Below, piece after piece: positions 35,979 through 45,172 of a stretch of 64,000 bases of DNA (its first letter is position 1; every line of letters starts with the position of its first letter). The DNA is from Candidatus Babelota bacterium (lineage in GTDB: Bacteria; Babelota; Babeliae; Babelales; Vermiphilaceae). Both the position numbers and the translations under genes were made by a program. The DNA lies in NCBI GenBank assembly GCA_023382795.1, contig JAHDWT010000001.1, forward strand, positions 57,910 to 121,909, written 5' to 3'. The notes under the pieces were generated by a model. That model was not told the origin of the DNA and searched no databases. It was given only the letters and a program-made list of their open reading frames with translations.

Positions 35979-37279
35979 TACCACGATTTATTATTTTCTT
36001 GATGATACTTGCAACACTAGGAAACGTTTTTGGGCAAGACACTTTCAAGCAACAACAATCAGAATTAATGTCTCAAGAATTATATAGCAAAATTGAACAA
36101 GCTTCTGAAGCAGATGTGTTAGCAGCTATTACTGAGTATGTGAATTTTCGCTTTCAACATAATTGGGAGGCATTGATCAGCATATTGCCCGGGCTCAAAT
36201 CGATTAACGACGACATATTAAAGGATCTACTACCCTATATTGGAGTAAACTGGATACTATCAGATCAAGAAAAATATTATGGTTTAGCCGTACCAGACGG
36301 ATTGGGCGGAACGATCATCTCTTTAAATCCTTTCATATTCAGTAACCCACTCCTTGCACAATTCGTCATTGAACATGAAATAATACATGCCGTACAGGTA
36401 CTTTGCTTTACTGCCCTTGAATGTAAAAAGGTGTCCACTGTTGTCCACAATGTTCCGCCGCTATCAGGATTTTCCCCTCTTAGCATAGGAAATCTTTATC
36501 CACAAATGATTTCCGTAGAAAGTAAGGCACGACGACATGATATTGTTGAAATGGAAGCCGATTTTCTTGGGATGATCCTTCACCCTCGCAGAACAGAATT
36601 TTTAGCGTGGGTACATCAGAATAATTTTGGATGTTCTAATTCCAATATGAGTTGCTGTATATTTAAGAAGTGGCATCAGCTATTGTCCACATCGGGGAAA
36701 TCCTCCATCGCAGACCTCGCCAACATAATCCAACAACATTTGAATGATATTATAATTATCCGAACACAAGGATATGTGCCACTTATGGGTCCCACGACTC
36801 AAATAACTCAACCCTTCGCCGACCAAAGGGCCCAAAGACTAATCGATACTATTAAATTTAGACTACAGGAAACATTATATGAAAAGTATCGCTACGCACT
36901 CAATCCAATTCCAGACCACACCGTATTCATTAAGAACTACAAGCTGAACCCTAATGCTTCAATCGGGCCTAATATTGCTATTGATGCACAAACTAAAACG
37001 TGTACTATATCATACCATTCTGACCCTTATGATGTGCTGTCTCTAATCGATGTGTCAATTTCGTTTTTGCTCTCACATTATGAAACCACACTGGAACTAC
37101 CAAAAATACGAAATTCTAAACCAGACGATATGCGTCCAGGCATCCACACTGCAGATTATGATGCGGTTTGTGCACTTCAACAAACGCATATCGCTCGCCT
37201 AGGAACCAACCCGTCAAATGATATGCAGGAGCAGAGAGTACACAGGACAACACTACCTATGAGCGAATTAATACATTAA
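35975..37279 (+). CDS. Exported zinc-metalloprotease-like protein, copy 2
   Basis: 434 residues. It overlaps copy 1 by ATGA. Signal peptide FIIFLMILATLGNVFG precedes QDTFKQQ. The zinc helix is AQFVIEHEIIHAVQVLCF (His134, Glu135, His138) and the third-ligand motif VEMEADFLGMILHP (Glu192, Asp196). The later block QETLYEKYRYALNPIP followed by CTISYHSDPYDVLSLI aligns with the same region in copies 1 and 3. The segment between HExxH and the ELEAD-type motif is variable between copies. The C-terminal 40 residues are polar and unlike the others. Translation is probably coupled to copy 1. Confidence 0.65.
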   Translation: MIPRFIIFLMILATLGNVFGQDTFKQQQSELMSQELYSKIEQASEADVLAAITEYVNFRFQHNWEALISILPGLKSINDDILKDLLPYIGVNWILSDQEKYYGLAVPDGLGGTIISLNPFIFSNPLLAQFVIEHEIIHAVQVLCFTALECKKVSTVVHNVPPLSGFSPLSIGNLYPQMISVESKARRHDIVEMEADFLGMILHPRRTEFLAWVHQNNFGCSNSNMSCCIFKKWHQLLSTSGKSSIADLANIIQQHLNDIIIIRTQGYVPLMGPTTQITQPFADQRAQRLIDTIKFRLQETLYEKYRYALNPIPDHTVFIKNYKLNPNASIGPNIAIDAQTKTCTISYHSDPYDVLSLIDVSISFLLSHYETTLELPKIRNSKPDDMRPGIHTADYDAVCALQQTHIARLGTNPSNDMQEQRVHRTTLPMSELIH

Positions 37280-37292
37280 AGGAGGCAATATC

Positions 37293-38585
37293 GTGCACAA
37301 TATACATAAAATACTGTTGAACGCTGTAACCATGCTCGTCACATGCCAATACATTATTGCACAAGACCCCTTTGCTCTTTATCAAAAAAATCTCAATACA
37401 CAAAACAGGTATCATCAAATCGCTACCACGCCTGAATCTGAAAAATGGGTTGCCGTTGACCGATATGTGGTTTCGAGACTAGAAGAACACTGGAAAACGA
37501 TGTGCGATGCATTGCCCGCATTGAGAAAAATAAAGCAAAACTTAGACAAAGAATCCATTAACATTACTACAAAGCCACTTAGTGCACATGAAAAAAATTC
37601 GGTACAAGGATTAACCGAGGTTAATGAAAAAAATAACTCTATTGAAATTCAACTTAACCCAGCATTATTTAGCCCCAGTGCCCCAAAAGCATTCACGACG
37701 TTCGTCATTGATCATGAGCTCACCCACGTAATACAAGCGATGTGTAGCTATGTATTGCACAAGAACAAGATTCCTATCATTGATCAATTCACGAGAGACA
37801 TCAAAAGAATTGTCCCAATCAGCTTAATAGACGAGAAATCACAAGGAAAATCTATTGGTACGACACGCTGTCTCAACATAGTTGAACACGAGGCTGACAT
37901 GTTTGCACTCATAATGAATCCCTACAAAGAGCAGCTCTTGCTTCACTTACAAAGAATAGAAAATACAAGGCAAGCACCCCAAGAAAATATGAGTAACATT
38001 GCAAAACAATCTCTACTTAACCGTCTGCTCTCTGAGAAAAAATCTTATACTGCTGATGAATATCACAAAGCAATCCATGATCATATAAAATCTATTCACG
38101 ATCACCATATGAAAGGATATTTGCCAATCAATTGGCAAGAAAAGGATATCATCGAATCAAATGTTGGTACTGATACTGAGCAGGCCTCTTGCGATTTCAT
38201 TCAACATGCTATAGAAGCACGACTACAAGAACTACTCTATGAGAAGTATTGCTATTCTGGTCAACAAATCCCAGAAGCCTCATCACTTATAAGCGAATAT
38301 GTGTTTATCAACGAATCTGAAGATTCAAGCATCACACTCGATTTTGACCAAAAAACGGCCACTATTTTCTATGATTCCGATCCATTGCTTGCTCTAGAAA
38401 CTATGGAAGAAGATATTGACATGGTTACCGCTCAGTACTTTAAAGAACAAACACTTGCAAATTCTGCATCGGAAAATAGTTGTCCGAAAACCATAGCAGA
38501 CTTATTAAATTCGATTTCAAGCAATAAAAAGAGACCTCTTTCGCCAACGCAAGATCATCCGCATAAAAAACATAAAAGCAATTAA
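37293..38585 (+). CDS. Exported zinc-metalloprotease-like protein, copy 3
   Basis: 430 residues. It starts at GTG 37293 with a strong AAAGGAGG upstream. Signal peptide KILLNAVTMLVTCQYIIA precedes QDPFALY. The zinc helix is TTFVIDHELTHVIQAMCS (His141, Glu142, His145) and the distal ligand motif NIVEHEADMFALIMNP (Glu198, Asp202). QELLYEKYCYSGQQIPE and ATIFYDSDPLLALETM match copies 1 and 2. The C terminus carries KKRPLSP and ends KKHKSN, a short basic tail resembling a nuclear-localisation type sequence, which may be chance. Its stop overlaps the convergent nitroreductase gene by four bases. Confidence 0.65.
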   Translation: MHNIHKILLNAVTMLVTCQYIIAQDPFALYQKNLNTQNRYHQIATTPESEKWVAVDRYVVSRLEEHWKTMCDALPALRKIKQNLDKESINITTKPLSAHEKNSVQGLTEVNEKNNSIEIQLNPALFSPSAPKAFTTFVIDHELTHVIQAMCSYVLHKNKIPIIDQFTRDIKRIVPISLIDEKSQGKSIGTTRCLNIVEHEADMFALIMNPYKEQLLLHLQRIENTRQAPQENMSNIAKQSLLNRLLSEKKSYTADEYHKAIHDHIKSIHDHHMKGYLPINWQEKDIIESNVGTDTEQASCDFIQHAIEARLQELLYEKYCYSGQQIPEASSLISEYVFINESEDSSITLDFDQKTATIFYDSDPLLALETMEEDIDMVTAQYFKEQTLANSASENSCPKTIADLLNSISSNKKRPLSPTQDHPHKKHKSN

Positions 38586-39157
38586 TGCTTAAATGTTCCC
38601 TCAAAAGCGAATAAGTTCACCGGATGACGATCCGATTTCTCTTCACGCTCTTGAAGTTCTTTGGGTAACTGTTCTTTTTTACCCGGCCTTCCAATAGCAA
38701 TCATTGCTTCAACCGTGTAGCCATCGGGCACAGCAAGCTCGCGTTTTGCTTTTTCATAATCAAATCCCTCCATGCCATGAACTACTAACCCCATTGCATA
38801 TCCCTGCAGCGCAAGATTTTGCCAAGAGGCCCCGGCATCAAAAGAGTGGGTACGTGCTGGCTTGTCATTCCAAGGAAAGGTATTTTTCGATAGAACCACC
38901 ACAAGAACTGCTGCGGTAGTAGTCCATGATTGATTAAATGGGACCAGCAAATTAAATAATGTTGTCCAGTATTTAGTATCGCGTCTCGCATACACAAATC
39001 GCCATGGCTGCACATTGTAAGATGATGGTGCCCATCGAGCCGCTTCAAACAGCGTCATCAATTCTTGCTCGGTAATAGACTCACCCGACATAGCACGCGG
39101 AGACCAACGATCTAATAGCAACCGTTCAATAGGGAATTGTGCCTTTCTTTGCACCAC
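38582..39157 (-). CDS. Nitroreductase-family flavoprotein
   Basis: 191 residues. RWSPRAMSGESITEQELMTL and AARWAPSSYNVQPWRFVYAR are the FMN-binding start of the nitroreductase fold. DAGASWQNLALQGYAMGLVV and MIAIGRPGKKEQLP complete it. These homodimeric FMN enzymes reduce nitroaromatics or quinones with NAD(P)H; the natural substrate is unknown here. It starts at GTG 39157 behind a perfect AGGAGG. It is 25 bases upstream of the large MscS-type gene, but that gene lies behind it on the same strand, so it would be the last gene of that transcript. Confidence 0.9.
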   Translation of the reverse strand: MVQRKAQFPIERLLLDRWSPRAMSGESITEQELMTLFEAARWAPSSYNVQPWRFVYARRDTKYWTTLFNLLVPFNQSWTTTAAVLVVVLSKNTFPWNDKPARTHSFDAGASWQNLALQGYAMGLVVHGMEGFDYEKAKRELAVPDGYTVEAMIAIGRPGKKEQLPKELQEREEKSDRHPVNLFAFEGTFKH

Positions 39158-39182
39158 TACTTCCTCCTTTTTTTGTAATGAA

Positions 39183-42100
39183 CTAACGCGATTTCTCTTC
39201 TCGTTCCTTGATAGTCTGTGAAACTGTAGATGCTGGAAGCGTCGTCATGACACGCATTGGTACAGAAATCTCAATACCATGTTTGCGCAGTTCTCTTACT
39301 ATAGCAATACGTACATCACTAGCTATATCCCACTGATCAAGTGTGTAATTAGAGCTAATAAACCCACGAATTAAAAATTCCATACCAGCCTCTGTAAAAT
39401 ACTCTAATCGAATAACTGGTTTTGGACTTTTAAGGACATGTGGATGCTTATCAAGCACATACGCAAAAATATTCTTCACTTTTTCAGGATCTTCCTTGTA
39501 GCCAACCGTCACAGAAAAATCATCAAAGGCACAAAATCCTTGTACATAATTCCAGTTGGTAACTGGATTACTCAACACTCGTGTATTTGGTACAACAATC
39601 GTGGTACTATTGCGACGCCGTATAATAACAGAACGGGGAGTAATTTTACGTACTACTCCCATGACATCGTCATCCATATACACATAATCACCGATTTTAA
39701 CGGGTCTTTGAACAAGAATAATAAAGTAGGATATAAGATCACTAACCGGATCTTTAATCACCCAACCGATAGAAAGAATAAGAGCACCGGTAACATAAAT
39801 AACCAGCGATCCAAGACCAACATTTTGAAACCCAAGCATGATTGCGGCAATAACAATCAAATAGCGAGTAAAACTTGCAACAGTATTCTGTACCCCAGTA
39901 TCTACCAGCAAAAGGTCAAATACTCGTCTTAAAAGAAAGCGATTAACCAATATAGCGAGCGCATAACCACCAAGGCAGAACAAGAGGATGCGTACTATTG
40001 ATGATGCAGTCACTGGTTTTACATCCTGCCCCAGATAAATCAGTGGTGACTCCAACCACTCAAATATCTCTTTGAGCGAGATGAACCACCCCCAGATACG
40101 CGCAATAACAAAGGCTCCAATGATTGCTGCTACAAAAAAAGCCGCTATGACAAATAAACCATACCAACTTTTTGCATAGACAAATCGCTCACGCACCGTA
40201 TCTTCATCGGTGGTAAAAAACACTTGAGAAAATCCCCTACGTGCCATGTCGTACACAAAAATCAGAAGTCTAATCAGGATTGCCGTGTAAACGATACCGC
40301 GCAAAACAAAAAGTACCAATCTACTAAAACCAACATAGGGATTGCTCAAAATTATTACGGTCACCAAAAATACAAGAATAAAATAATAATAACGATCTAT
40401 AAATTCATGAAGCCATTGCCACATGTTTCCTCGCCGAGGAATAATACTGAGAACTTGCTCTTTGGTAATTAGGGAAATGAGACACACCTGGAAAATAATA
40501 AAATTAATGGCCAACAGAATCGCAGGGAGCTCCGACTTATGATAAATGCCGGTCATAAGCGCTTTTCTAAAGAATACAATACTTACTGTTGCATATGCGA
40601 GTATCGAAAATACCTTAACAAAACGATCTGCATAGTCGCGCGAAATAATTTCAAAATTATGTTGCCCATTAAAAAAGGCAAAATAGTGTATCCCCAAAAA
40701 AGATGCATAAAGCACATATGGAATAGAAGCAAGATAAAATAAAATATGCACGTAATGATTTGAAATAATATTAAAACGTACCGTGAGATACAAGAATGCC
40801 CATATACTTAATAAGACAAAATAACGCAACGCATAATTCACCATGAATAGAGCGAGTAAGCGCACGATATTGAACATACGATTAGCAAATTCACGCGTAA
40901 GCAGAAGACTACGCAAACGAGGAAGTGCCATGCGCACGGCAAGTATCAAAAACAATACCAGTAATAGCTGAATAATTGTGTAGAAGAAGAGCATTGGTTG
41001 CTGCACGCTTTGTTCCACGAGGTGTATGATAAAAATCGGAGAAATTTGCCCGACAAATGAATAAAGTTCTTGGCCAAATCGTTCTAAATCGGGAATTACA
41101 TTGCGAATCCCTTGCAGGGTAATAGCGTACTCAGGCCTATACCAAATGGTAATGGCATCAAGCTCACCTACAATAAACTCTATGTGCTTCAATGTGCTTT
41201 CAGCAAACGCGATAACATCGGTGTACGTACTTGATGTTTTACTAATTAAATCAATTTCCTGATTTATGCGTACCTCTGATTCGCTAATCAATCCCAAGCA
41301 ACGATTAAATTCTTTAGAGTGAGAACTGAACAACGGCGCACCCTGCTTCTGCAGATTATCACGCAGCATTCTAAGATTTTCTGACGCACGTTTTTTGAGA
41401 TTCAACAGATTAATGAGCGTATTAAGCTTTTCTTGAGTTCGCGAACTTACAGCACGTATCCGAGCCTGTAGAGTACCAAACTTTTTTATTTCTTTGCGAA
41501 TTTCCTCTTCATTCACATATTGACGAGAAGTAATTCTGTAGTAAGCCTCTTTGACTTCTGTGGCAATTTCTTCTCCATCCATTTTCTCATCCTCAAGCGC
41601 AACCTGTGCTTCAAGGAATTCACGTCGACGATCTAAGAGTAAAATTTGTTCGTTTAGACTGGCAACTTCGCAAATGCCAATATAGGAGATCATAGTTTCA
41701 CGTGGCGTAAGATTCCACAGGTCTACATCTCGCTCAAGAGGAATGTTGTACCGTTTGCTTAATGTGTTGAGTATGCGAGTTTTTCTTTCTTTTTCAGCAA
41801 CAAGACGATCAATTTCCTGACGATAGTTTTCTTTGATCGCAAATGAAGCCTGCTTCTTTTTCGTGAACTCCGCTCGAGCAGCAAGAACCTCTGCTTCGCG
41901 AATTTTTACTAACGGCTTAACATGACGCAAAGCAGCTCGCAATGCGGTTAATTTTAGTTTATCAACAAAAATTTTAGTTTTTATTAAGGATATTTTATAT
42001 TCAATTTCTTGGATGCGTAATCCATCAAGCTTTTTTTCATAATCATATAACTGCGCCTCAAGGCGGATAAGTTCTCCACGTTGTTGTGTGTCAAAGCCCA

Positions 42101-42800
42101 ACATATCTTCTGCTTCTATAACTCCAGAAACGTTCTGTGCAAGCTTACTTAACACATCTTGTCGTTTTTTGAATGCATCTATGGTGCCTTGCGCACTCTT
42201 TTTGCGATGCTCAAGTTCTGACACCGCATTATTTTCCTGAGATAACAGATATTCGATATTTTTTTCTTGTTCAAATATTCTGCGGTCAAGACCCTGCAGA
42301 TCGCTGAATGGATAAGGCCTATCATCAAGATACTCTTTAACAAATACATTAAGCTCTGGATCTTGAAGATATTCACTAATCAACCTGAGATGATCGGTAA
42401 CAAGAGAAAGACTGTGCTCTCTTGATTGCGCTATATCATTGAGCACCTGTTGCTGCTTGCTTAGAATTTCCAATTTTTTGTTAAGGAATTGATAATCCCT
42501 TGGCTCCTGTTTCAATTCAAGGCCAATGCGGGAAATTTGATTAGTAAGCTCGTCAAGTCTGGGTTTTTCGTTACGTGTAAATTCTTCAATGTCACCCTGA
42601 ATGCTATTTTTCTTTTCGAGCAACACCGCTTGTTGTTTCTTTTTTTCATCAATAACGCTGGTAAAAATAGGTGATGATTCAGTCACATCTCCAAATAATT
42701 GCTTGCTTGCTTTGGCAATTTCACTTACCACATCAGCGTATGCATATGGCTTGTACAACGTAAGTAGTATGAGTGGTATAAGGCGGCGTAGATTCTTCAT
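39183..42800 (-). CDS. Large MscS-family mechanosensitive channel (MscK-like)
   Basis: 1205 residues. A signal peptide (LRRLIPLILLTLYKPYAYA) is followed by a periplasmic region of about 550 residues, largely coiled coil. Some ten or eleven membrane segments follow. The C-terminal end is the MscS core: pore helix VGLGSLVIYVTGALILSIGW, then DPVSDLISYFIILVQRPVKI, GDYVYMDDDVMGVVRKITPR and VVPNTRVLSNPVTNW. The long periplasmic part and extra membrane helices match the MscK/KefA subgroup, which releases solutes under membrane tension and may be gated by ions. GGAG lies 5 bases before the ATG. The RecO-like gene ends 6 bases upstream, so both are likely in one operon. Confidence 0.9.
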   Translation of the reverse strand: MKNLRRLIPLILLTLYKPYAYADVVSEIAKASKQLFGDVTESSPIFTSVIDEKKKQQAVLLEKKNSIQGDIEEFTRNEKPRLDELTNQISRIGLELKQEPRDYQFLNKKLEILSKQQQVLNDIAQSREHSLSLVTDHLRLISEYLQDPELNVFVKEYLDDRPYPFSDLQGLDRRIFEQEKNIEYLLSQENNAVSELEHRKKSAQGTIDAFKKRQDVLSKLAQNVSGVIEAEDMLGFDTQQRGELIRLEAQLYDYEKKLDGLRIQEIEYKISLIKTKIFVDKLKLTALRAALRHVKPLVKIREAEVLAARAEFTKKKQASFAIKENYRQEIDRLVAEKERKTRILNTLSKRYNIPLERDVDLWNLTPRETMISYIGICEVASLNEQILLLDRRREFLEAQVALEDEKMDGEEIATEVKEAYYRITSRQYVNEEEIRKEIKKFGTLQARIRAVSSRTQEKLNTLINLLNLKKRASENLRMLRDNLQKQGAPLFSSHSKEFNRCLGLISESEVRINQEIDLISKTSSTYTDVIAFAESTLKHIEFIVGELDAITIWYRPEYAITLQGIRNVIPDLERFGQELYSFVGQISPIFIIHLVEQSVQQPMLFFYTIIQLLLVLFLILAVRMALPRLRSLLLTREFANRMFNIVRLLALFMVNYALRYFVLLSIWAFLYLTVRFNIISNHYVHILFYLASIPYVLYASFLGIHYFAFFNGQHNFEIISRDYADRFVKVFSILAYATVSIVFFRKALMTGIYHKSELPAILLAINFIIFQVCLISLITKEQVLSIIPRRGNMWQWLHEFIDRYYYFILVFLVTVIILSNPYVGFSRLVLFVLRGIVYTAILIRLLIFVYDMARRGFSQVFFTTDEDTVRERFVYAKSWYGLFVIAAFFVAAIIGAFVIARIWGWFISLKEIFEWLESPLIYLGQDVKPVTASSIVRILLFCLGGYALAILVNRFLLRRVFDLLLVDTGVQNTVASFTRYLIVIAAIMLGFQNVGLGSLVIYVTGALILSIGWVIKDPVSDLISYFIILVQRPVKIGDYVYMDDDVMGVVRKITPRSVIIRRRNSTTIVVPNTRVLSNPVTNWNYVQGFCAFDDFSVTVGYKEDPEKVKNIFAYVLDKHPHVLKSPKPVIRLEYFTEAGMEFLIRGFISSNYTLDQWDIASDVRIAIVRELRKHGIEISVPMRVMTTLPASTVSQTIKEREEKSR

Positions 42801-42806
42801 ATTCTC

Positions 42807-43385
42807 CTAATGAATCCATTGATACCATGAAAGCGTTTTAAAATATCGAGCGTGGGGATGACTCATGATGCAGGATTTAAGCCACTGATCGAGTTCTTGT
42901 TCAATTCCTAAATTTAAGATCGCCTGACTTACCGTGTCAATAGATTCTTGAGCAATATTGTGGAATCTTTTAACGTACAAAACCATTTCTTCAGGATACA
43001 CGCCAAGCATAACGAGCAACTTGAAAATGATACTTTTTTGCGTTATACGAGAAAAATTTGGATCACATTGATACAGTGCATGAAAAAATGACACGAGATC
43101 ACGCGCACAACTTCCTATCGGCAAACAATAATAGCACAATTCTAAAAGATGGTGCAAAAATAAAATATCATGTTTTGCCAATGCGCATGGCATATCCAAA
43201 AGCTCTATAGAAGTAATATCCCACCATATATTTTTTCGGTGAGCACTATATGTGATTAGGCTACCCACCCTCAGCGCATCGCCTCGCATTTGAGTAGTAA
43301 TTTTGCCTTCCTTATCATCCATAATCACGATATGAGGACGATGTTTGGTAGAAACTCTTAAAACAATCCCAGTATTTTTTTTCAT
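42807..43385 (-). CDS. Divergent RecO-like protein (tentative)
   Basis: 192 residues. The N-terminal 75 residues look like an OB fold, beginning TGIVLRVSTKHRPHIVIM. The rest is helical: HDILFLHHLLELCYYCLP, RDLVSFFHALYQ and IIFKLLVMLGVYPEEM, which echo the RecO C-terminal domain (LLEL...FxLxLLxxLGYxP). The zinc Cys set of many RecO proteins is absent. If correct, it loads RecA with RecR in gapped-DNA repair. It is shorter than typical RecO (about 230-250 residues). AAGGA stands before the ATG. It is divergent from the phosphatase gene, with a perfect palindrome between them. Confidence 0.5.
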   Translation of the reverse strand: MKKNTGIVLRVSTKHRPHIVIMDDKEGKITTQMRGDALRVGSLITYSAHRKNIWWDITSIELLDMPCALAKHDILFLHHLLELCYYCLPIGSCARDLVSFFHALYQCDPNFSRITQKSIIFKLLVMLGVYPEEMVLYVKRFHNIAQESIDTVSQAILNLGIEQELDQWLKSCIMSHPHARYFKTLSWYQWIH

Positions 43386-43454
43386 ACTATTCCTTCGTGT
43401 ACTGGGGTACTTGTATACAGCTTCTTTATTTCCGATTTCTTTTATATTAGGATG

Positions 43455-43470
43455 ATGACCACGTGGTCAT
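43455..43470. promoter_or_regulatory. Perfect 16-base palindrome in the recO-like/phosphatase divergent region
   Basis: ATGACCACGTGGTCAT is a perfect palindrome 35 bases before the phosphatase ATG and 70 bases from the divergent start. It directly follows a possible -10 box (TATATT, 43443-43448) for the phosphatase. It has the form of a dimeric repressor or activator site. Confidence 0.55.
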
Positions 43471-43504
43471 GAGGTAAACAAAGCATACAAAAAGTGAGAA
43501 TTTA

Positions 43505-45154
43505 ATGAAGCATTCTGTACGCCGTTCGGCATTATTTTTGTTGCTCAATATTGTCTGTCTATCAAATTTAACTGCCGGCGCGCCTCGCCTTGCCGTAATA
43601 CTAGTCATCGACCAACTCCCTTATCATGTTTTTGCATCCATGCATCAGAATTTGGTAGGTGGTCTAAAAAAATTAGTACAAAGTGGAATCAATTTTACCA
43701 ATGCCTATGCACCCCATGGACTTCCTTCTACAGCAACTGGACATGCCGCGTTTAATACAGGCACATTTGCCAAAGATCACGGCATCATAGCAAACTCCTG
43801 GTACTCGGATAATGGTGAGCGAATCTTCGCGGATTGCGATAATTCTCCGCATACAAAAATTTTTGGCGCATCAGATACCATGGCCGGCAAGTCGGCTCAC
43901 CATCTCATGGTGGATGGCATCTCAGACACCACCATCATGTATCCATCATCAGGTTGCGCTAACAAAGTTTTTGCATTATCGCTTAAGAGCCATCCTGCTA
44001 TTATGTGCGCTGGTCATCTTGGCAAAGCGCTGTGGTTCGATGAACAACAAGGAAAATTTACTTCAAGTCACGCCTTTTTTGAGCAGTTGCCCCAATGGCT
44101 CATTCAATTTAATAACGACCATATAATTCCAGATTCCATCACCTGGTGTCCTCGCCATTGTTTTTCAAGCTGCTTTTACAAAAATGTGTGCCCCAGTGCA
44201 CGCATCGACGATCTTTCACTTTTTGAATCTCCTATCAAGACACATGATAAAGTCAATGGAATAGAGACTTATAAAAATTATCTCAAAACTCCGCAAGCAA
44301 CTCAGTTGCTATTTGATGCTGCGCGAGCCTGTATAGAAGCGGAATTGTCATGCAATAGGGAAGAGCAACTCATTGTCTGGATATCAGTAAGTTCAACTGA
44401 TTTTATAGGTCACGAATTTGGCACACAAAGTATTCCTTATGTAGACCTTATATACCACATTGATTGCCAATTTAAAAAGTTCATGAGATTCGTCACGCGA
44501 CTCGTGAAGAGTAGTGATGTGGTTTGGATACTTTCATCAGATCATGGATCTGCGCCAGTTCCTGAGCTTTTAGAACAAGAGGGATACCACTCTGCACACC
44601 GCATCAAGGTTACAGAACTTGAAGACGCTATACGCAAAGCAGCACAGCATTTAAACCACGATACTACACTTTCTACAACCGTAAGTGCACCTTATGTATA
44701 TATAGCTAAAAATAATCTCAATACTATTGATGCACAAAAACGCAATGCTTTATTTAGTACTATACAAGAGACGCTTTTAAAAAACGCATGCATCAAACGC
44801 ACATGGACTTATGAACAACTAAAAAACGCCGTCTTCGACCCTTATACCCCCGAATACAATCTACAACAGCAGCTGTATCCGGGAAGAAGTGGCAACATTA
44901 TTTTCCAGACAGCGCCTTATTGCCTGGTATCTAAGTACACCAGCGGAACTACCCATGAGTCTCCTTACAATTATGATACCCATGTTCCTTTAGTGATGTA
45001 CCAAAAGGGGTTCGTTGAGCGTAAAATCATCAATGAAACGGTGTTAACGCTGCAGGTTGCACCGACCATTGCTCACCTCATGCAAGTACCGAAGCCTTCA
45101 ACATGCACCTTCAGCATGTTGCCAGGAATTGCTGGACACGAAATACTAATTTAG
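43505..45154 (+). CDS. Exported alkaline-phosphatase-superfamily phosphoesterase (PafA-like)
   Basis: 549 residues with a signal peptide (RRSALFLLLNIVCLSNLTA). Metal and nucleophile positions of the superfamily are visible: VILVIDQLP (Asp36), HGLPSTATGHAAFNTG with a likely nucleophile Thr76, SSTDFIGHEFG, SSDHGSAPVPE and YDTHVPLVMY. IIANSWYSD matches the phosphate-contacting Asn of PafA-type phosphomonoesterases. The PafA K-x-R motif appears here as K-S-H (LSLKSHPAIM), so phosphate binding or specificity may differ. It probably releases phosphate from organic esters in the periplasm. There is no obvious Pho box, but a perfect palindrome lies just upstream. Confidence 0.85.
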   Translation: MKHSVRRSALFLLLNIVCLSNLTAGAPRLAVILVIDQLPYHVFASMHQNLVGGLKKLVQSGINFTNAYAPHGLPSTATGHAAFNTGTFAKDHGIIANSWYSDNGERIFADCDNSPHTKIFGASDTMAGKSAHHLMVDGISDTTIMYPSSGCANKVFALSLKSHPAIMCAGHLGKALWFDEQQGKFTSSHAFFEQLPQWLIQFNNDHIIPDSITWCPRHCFSSCFYKNVCPSARIDDLSLFESPIKTHDKVNGIETYKNYLKTPQATQLLFDAARACIEAELSCNREEQLIVWISVSSTDFIGHEFGTQSIPYVDLIYHIDCQFKKFMRFVTRLVKSSDVVWILSSDHGSAPVPELLEQEGYHSAHRIKVTELEDAIRKAAQHLNHDTTLSTTVSAPYVYIAKNNLNTIDAQKRNALFSTIQETLLKNACIKRTWTYEQLKNAVFDPYTPEYNLQQQLYPGRSGNIIFQTAPYCLVSKYTSGTTHESPYNYDTHVPLVMYQKGFVERKIINETVLTLQVAPTIAHLMQVPKPSTCTFSMLPGIAGHEILI

Positions 45155-45172
45155 CATTATCGTTACAAGGCA

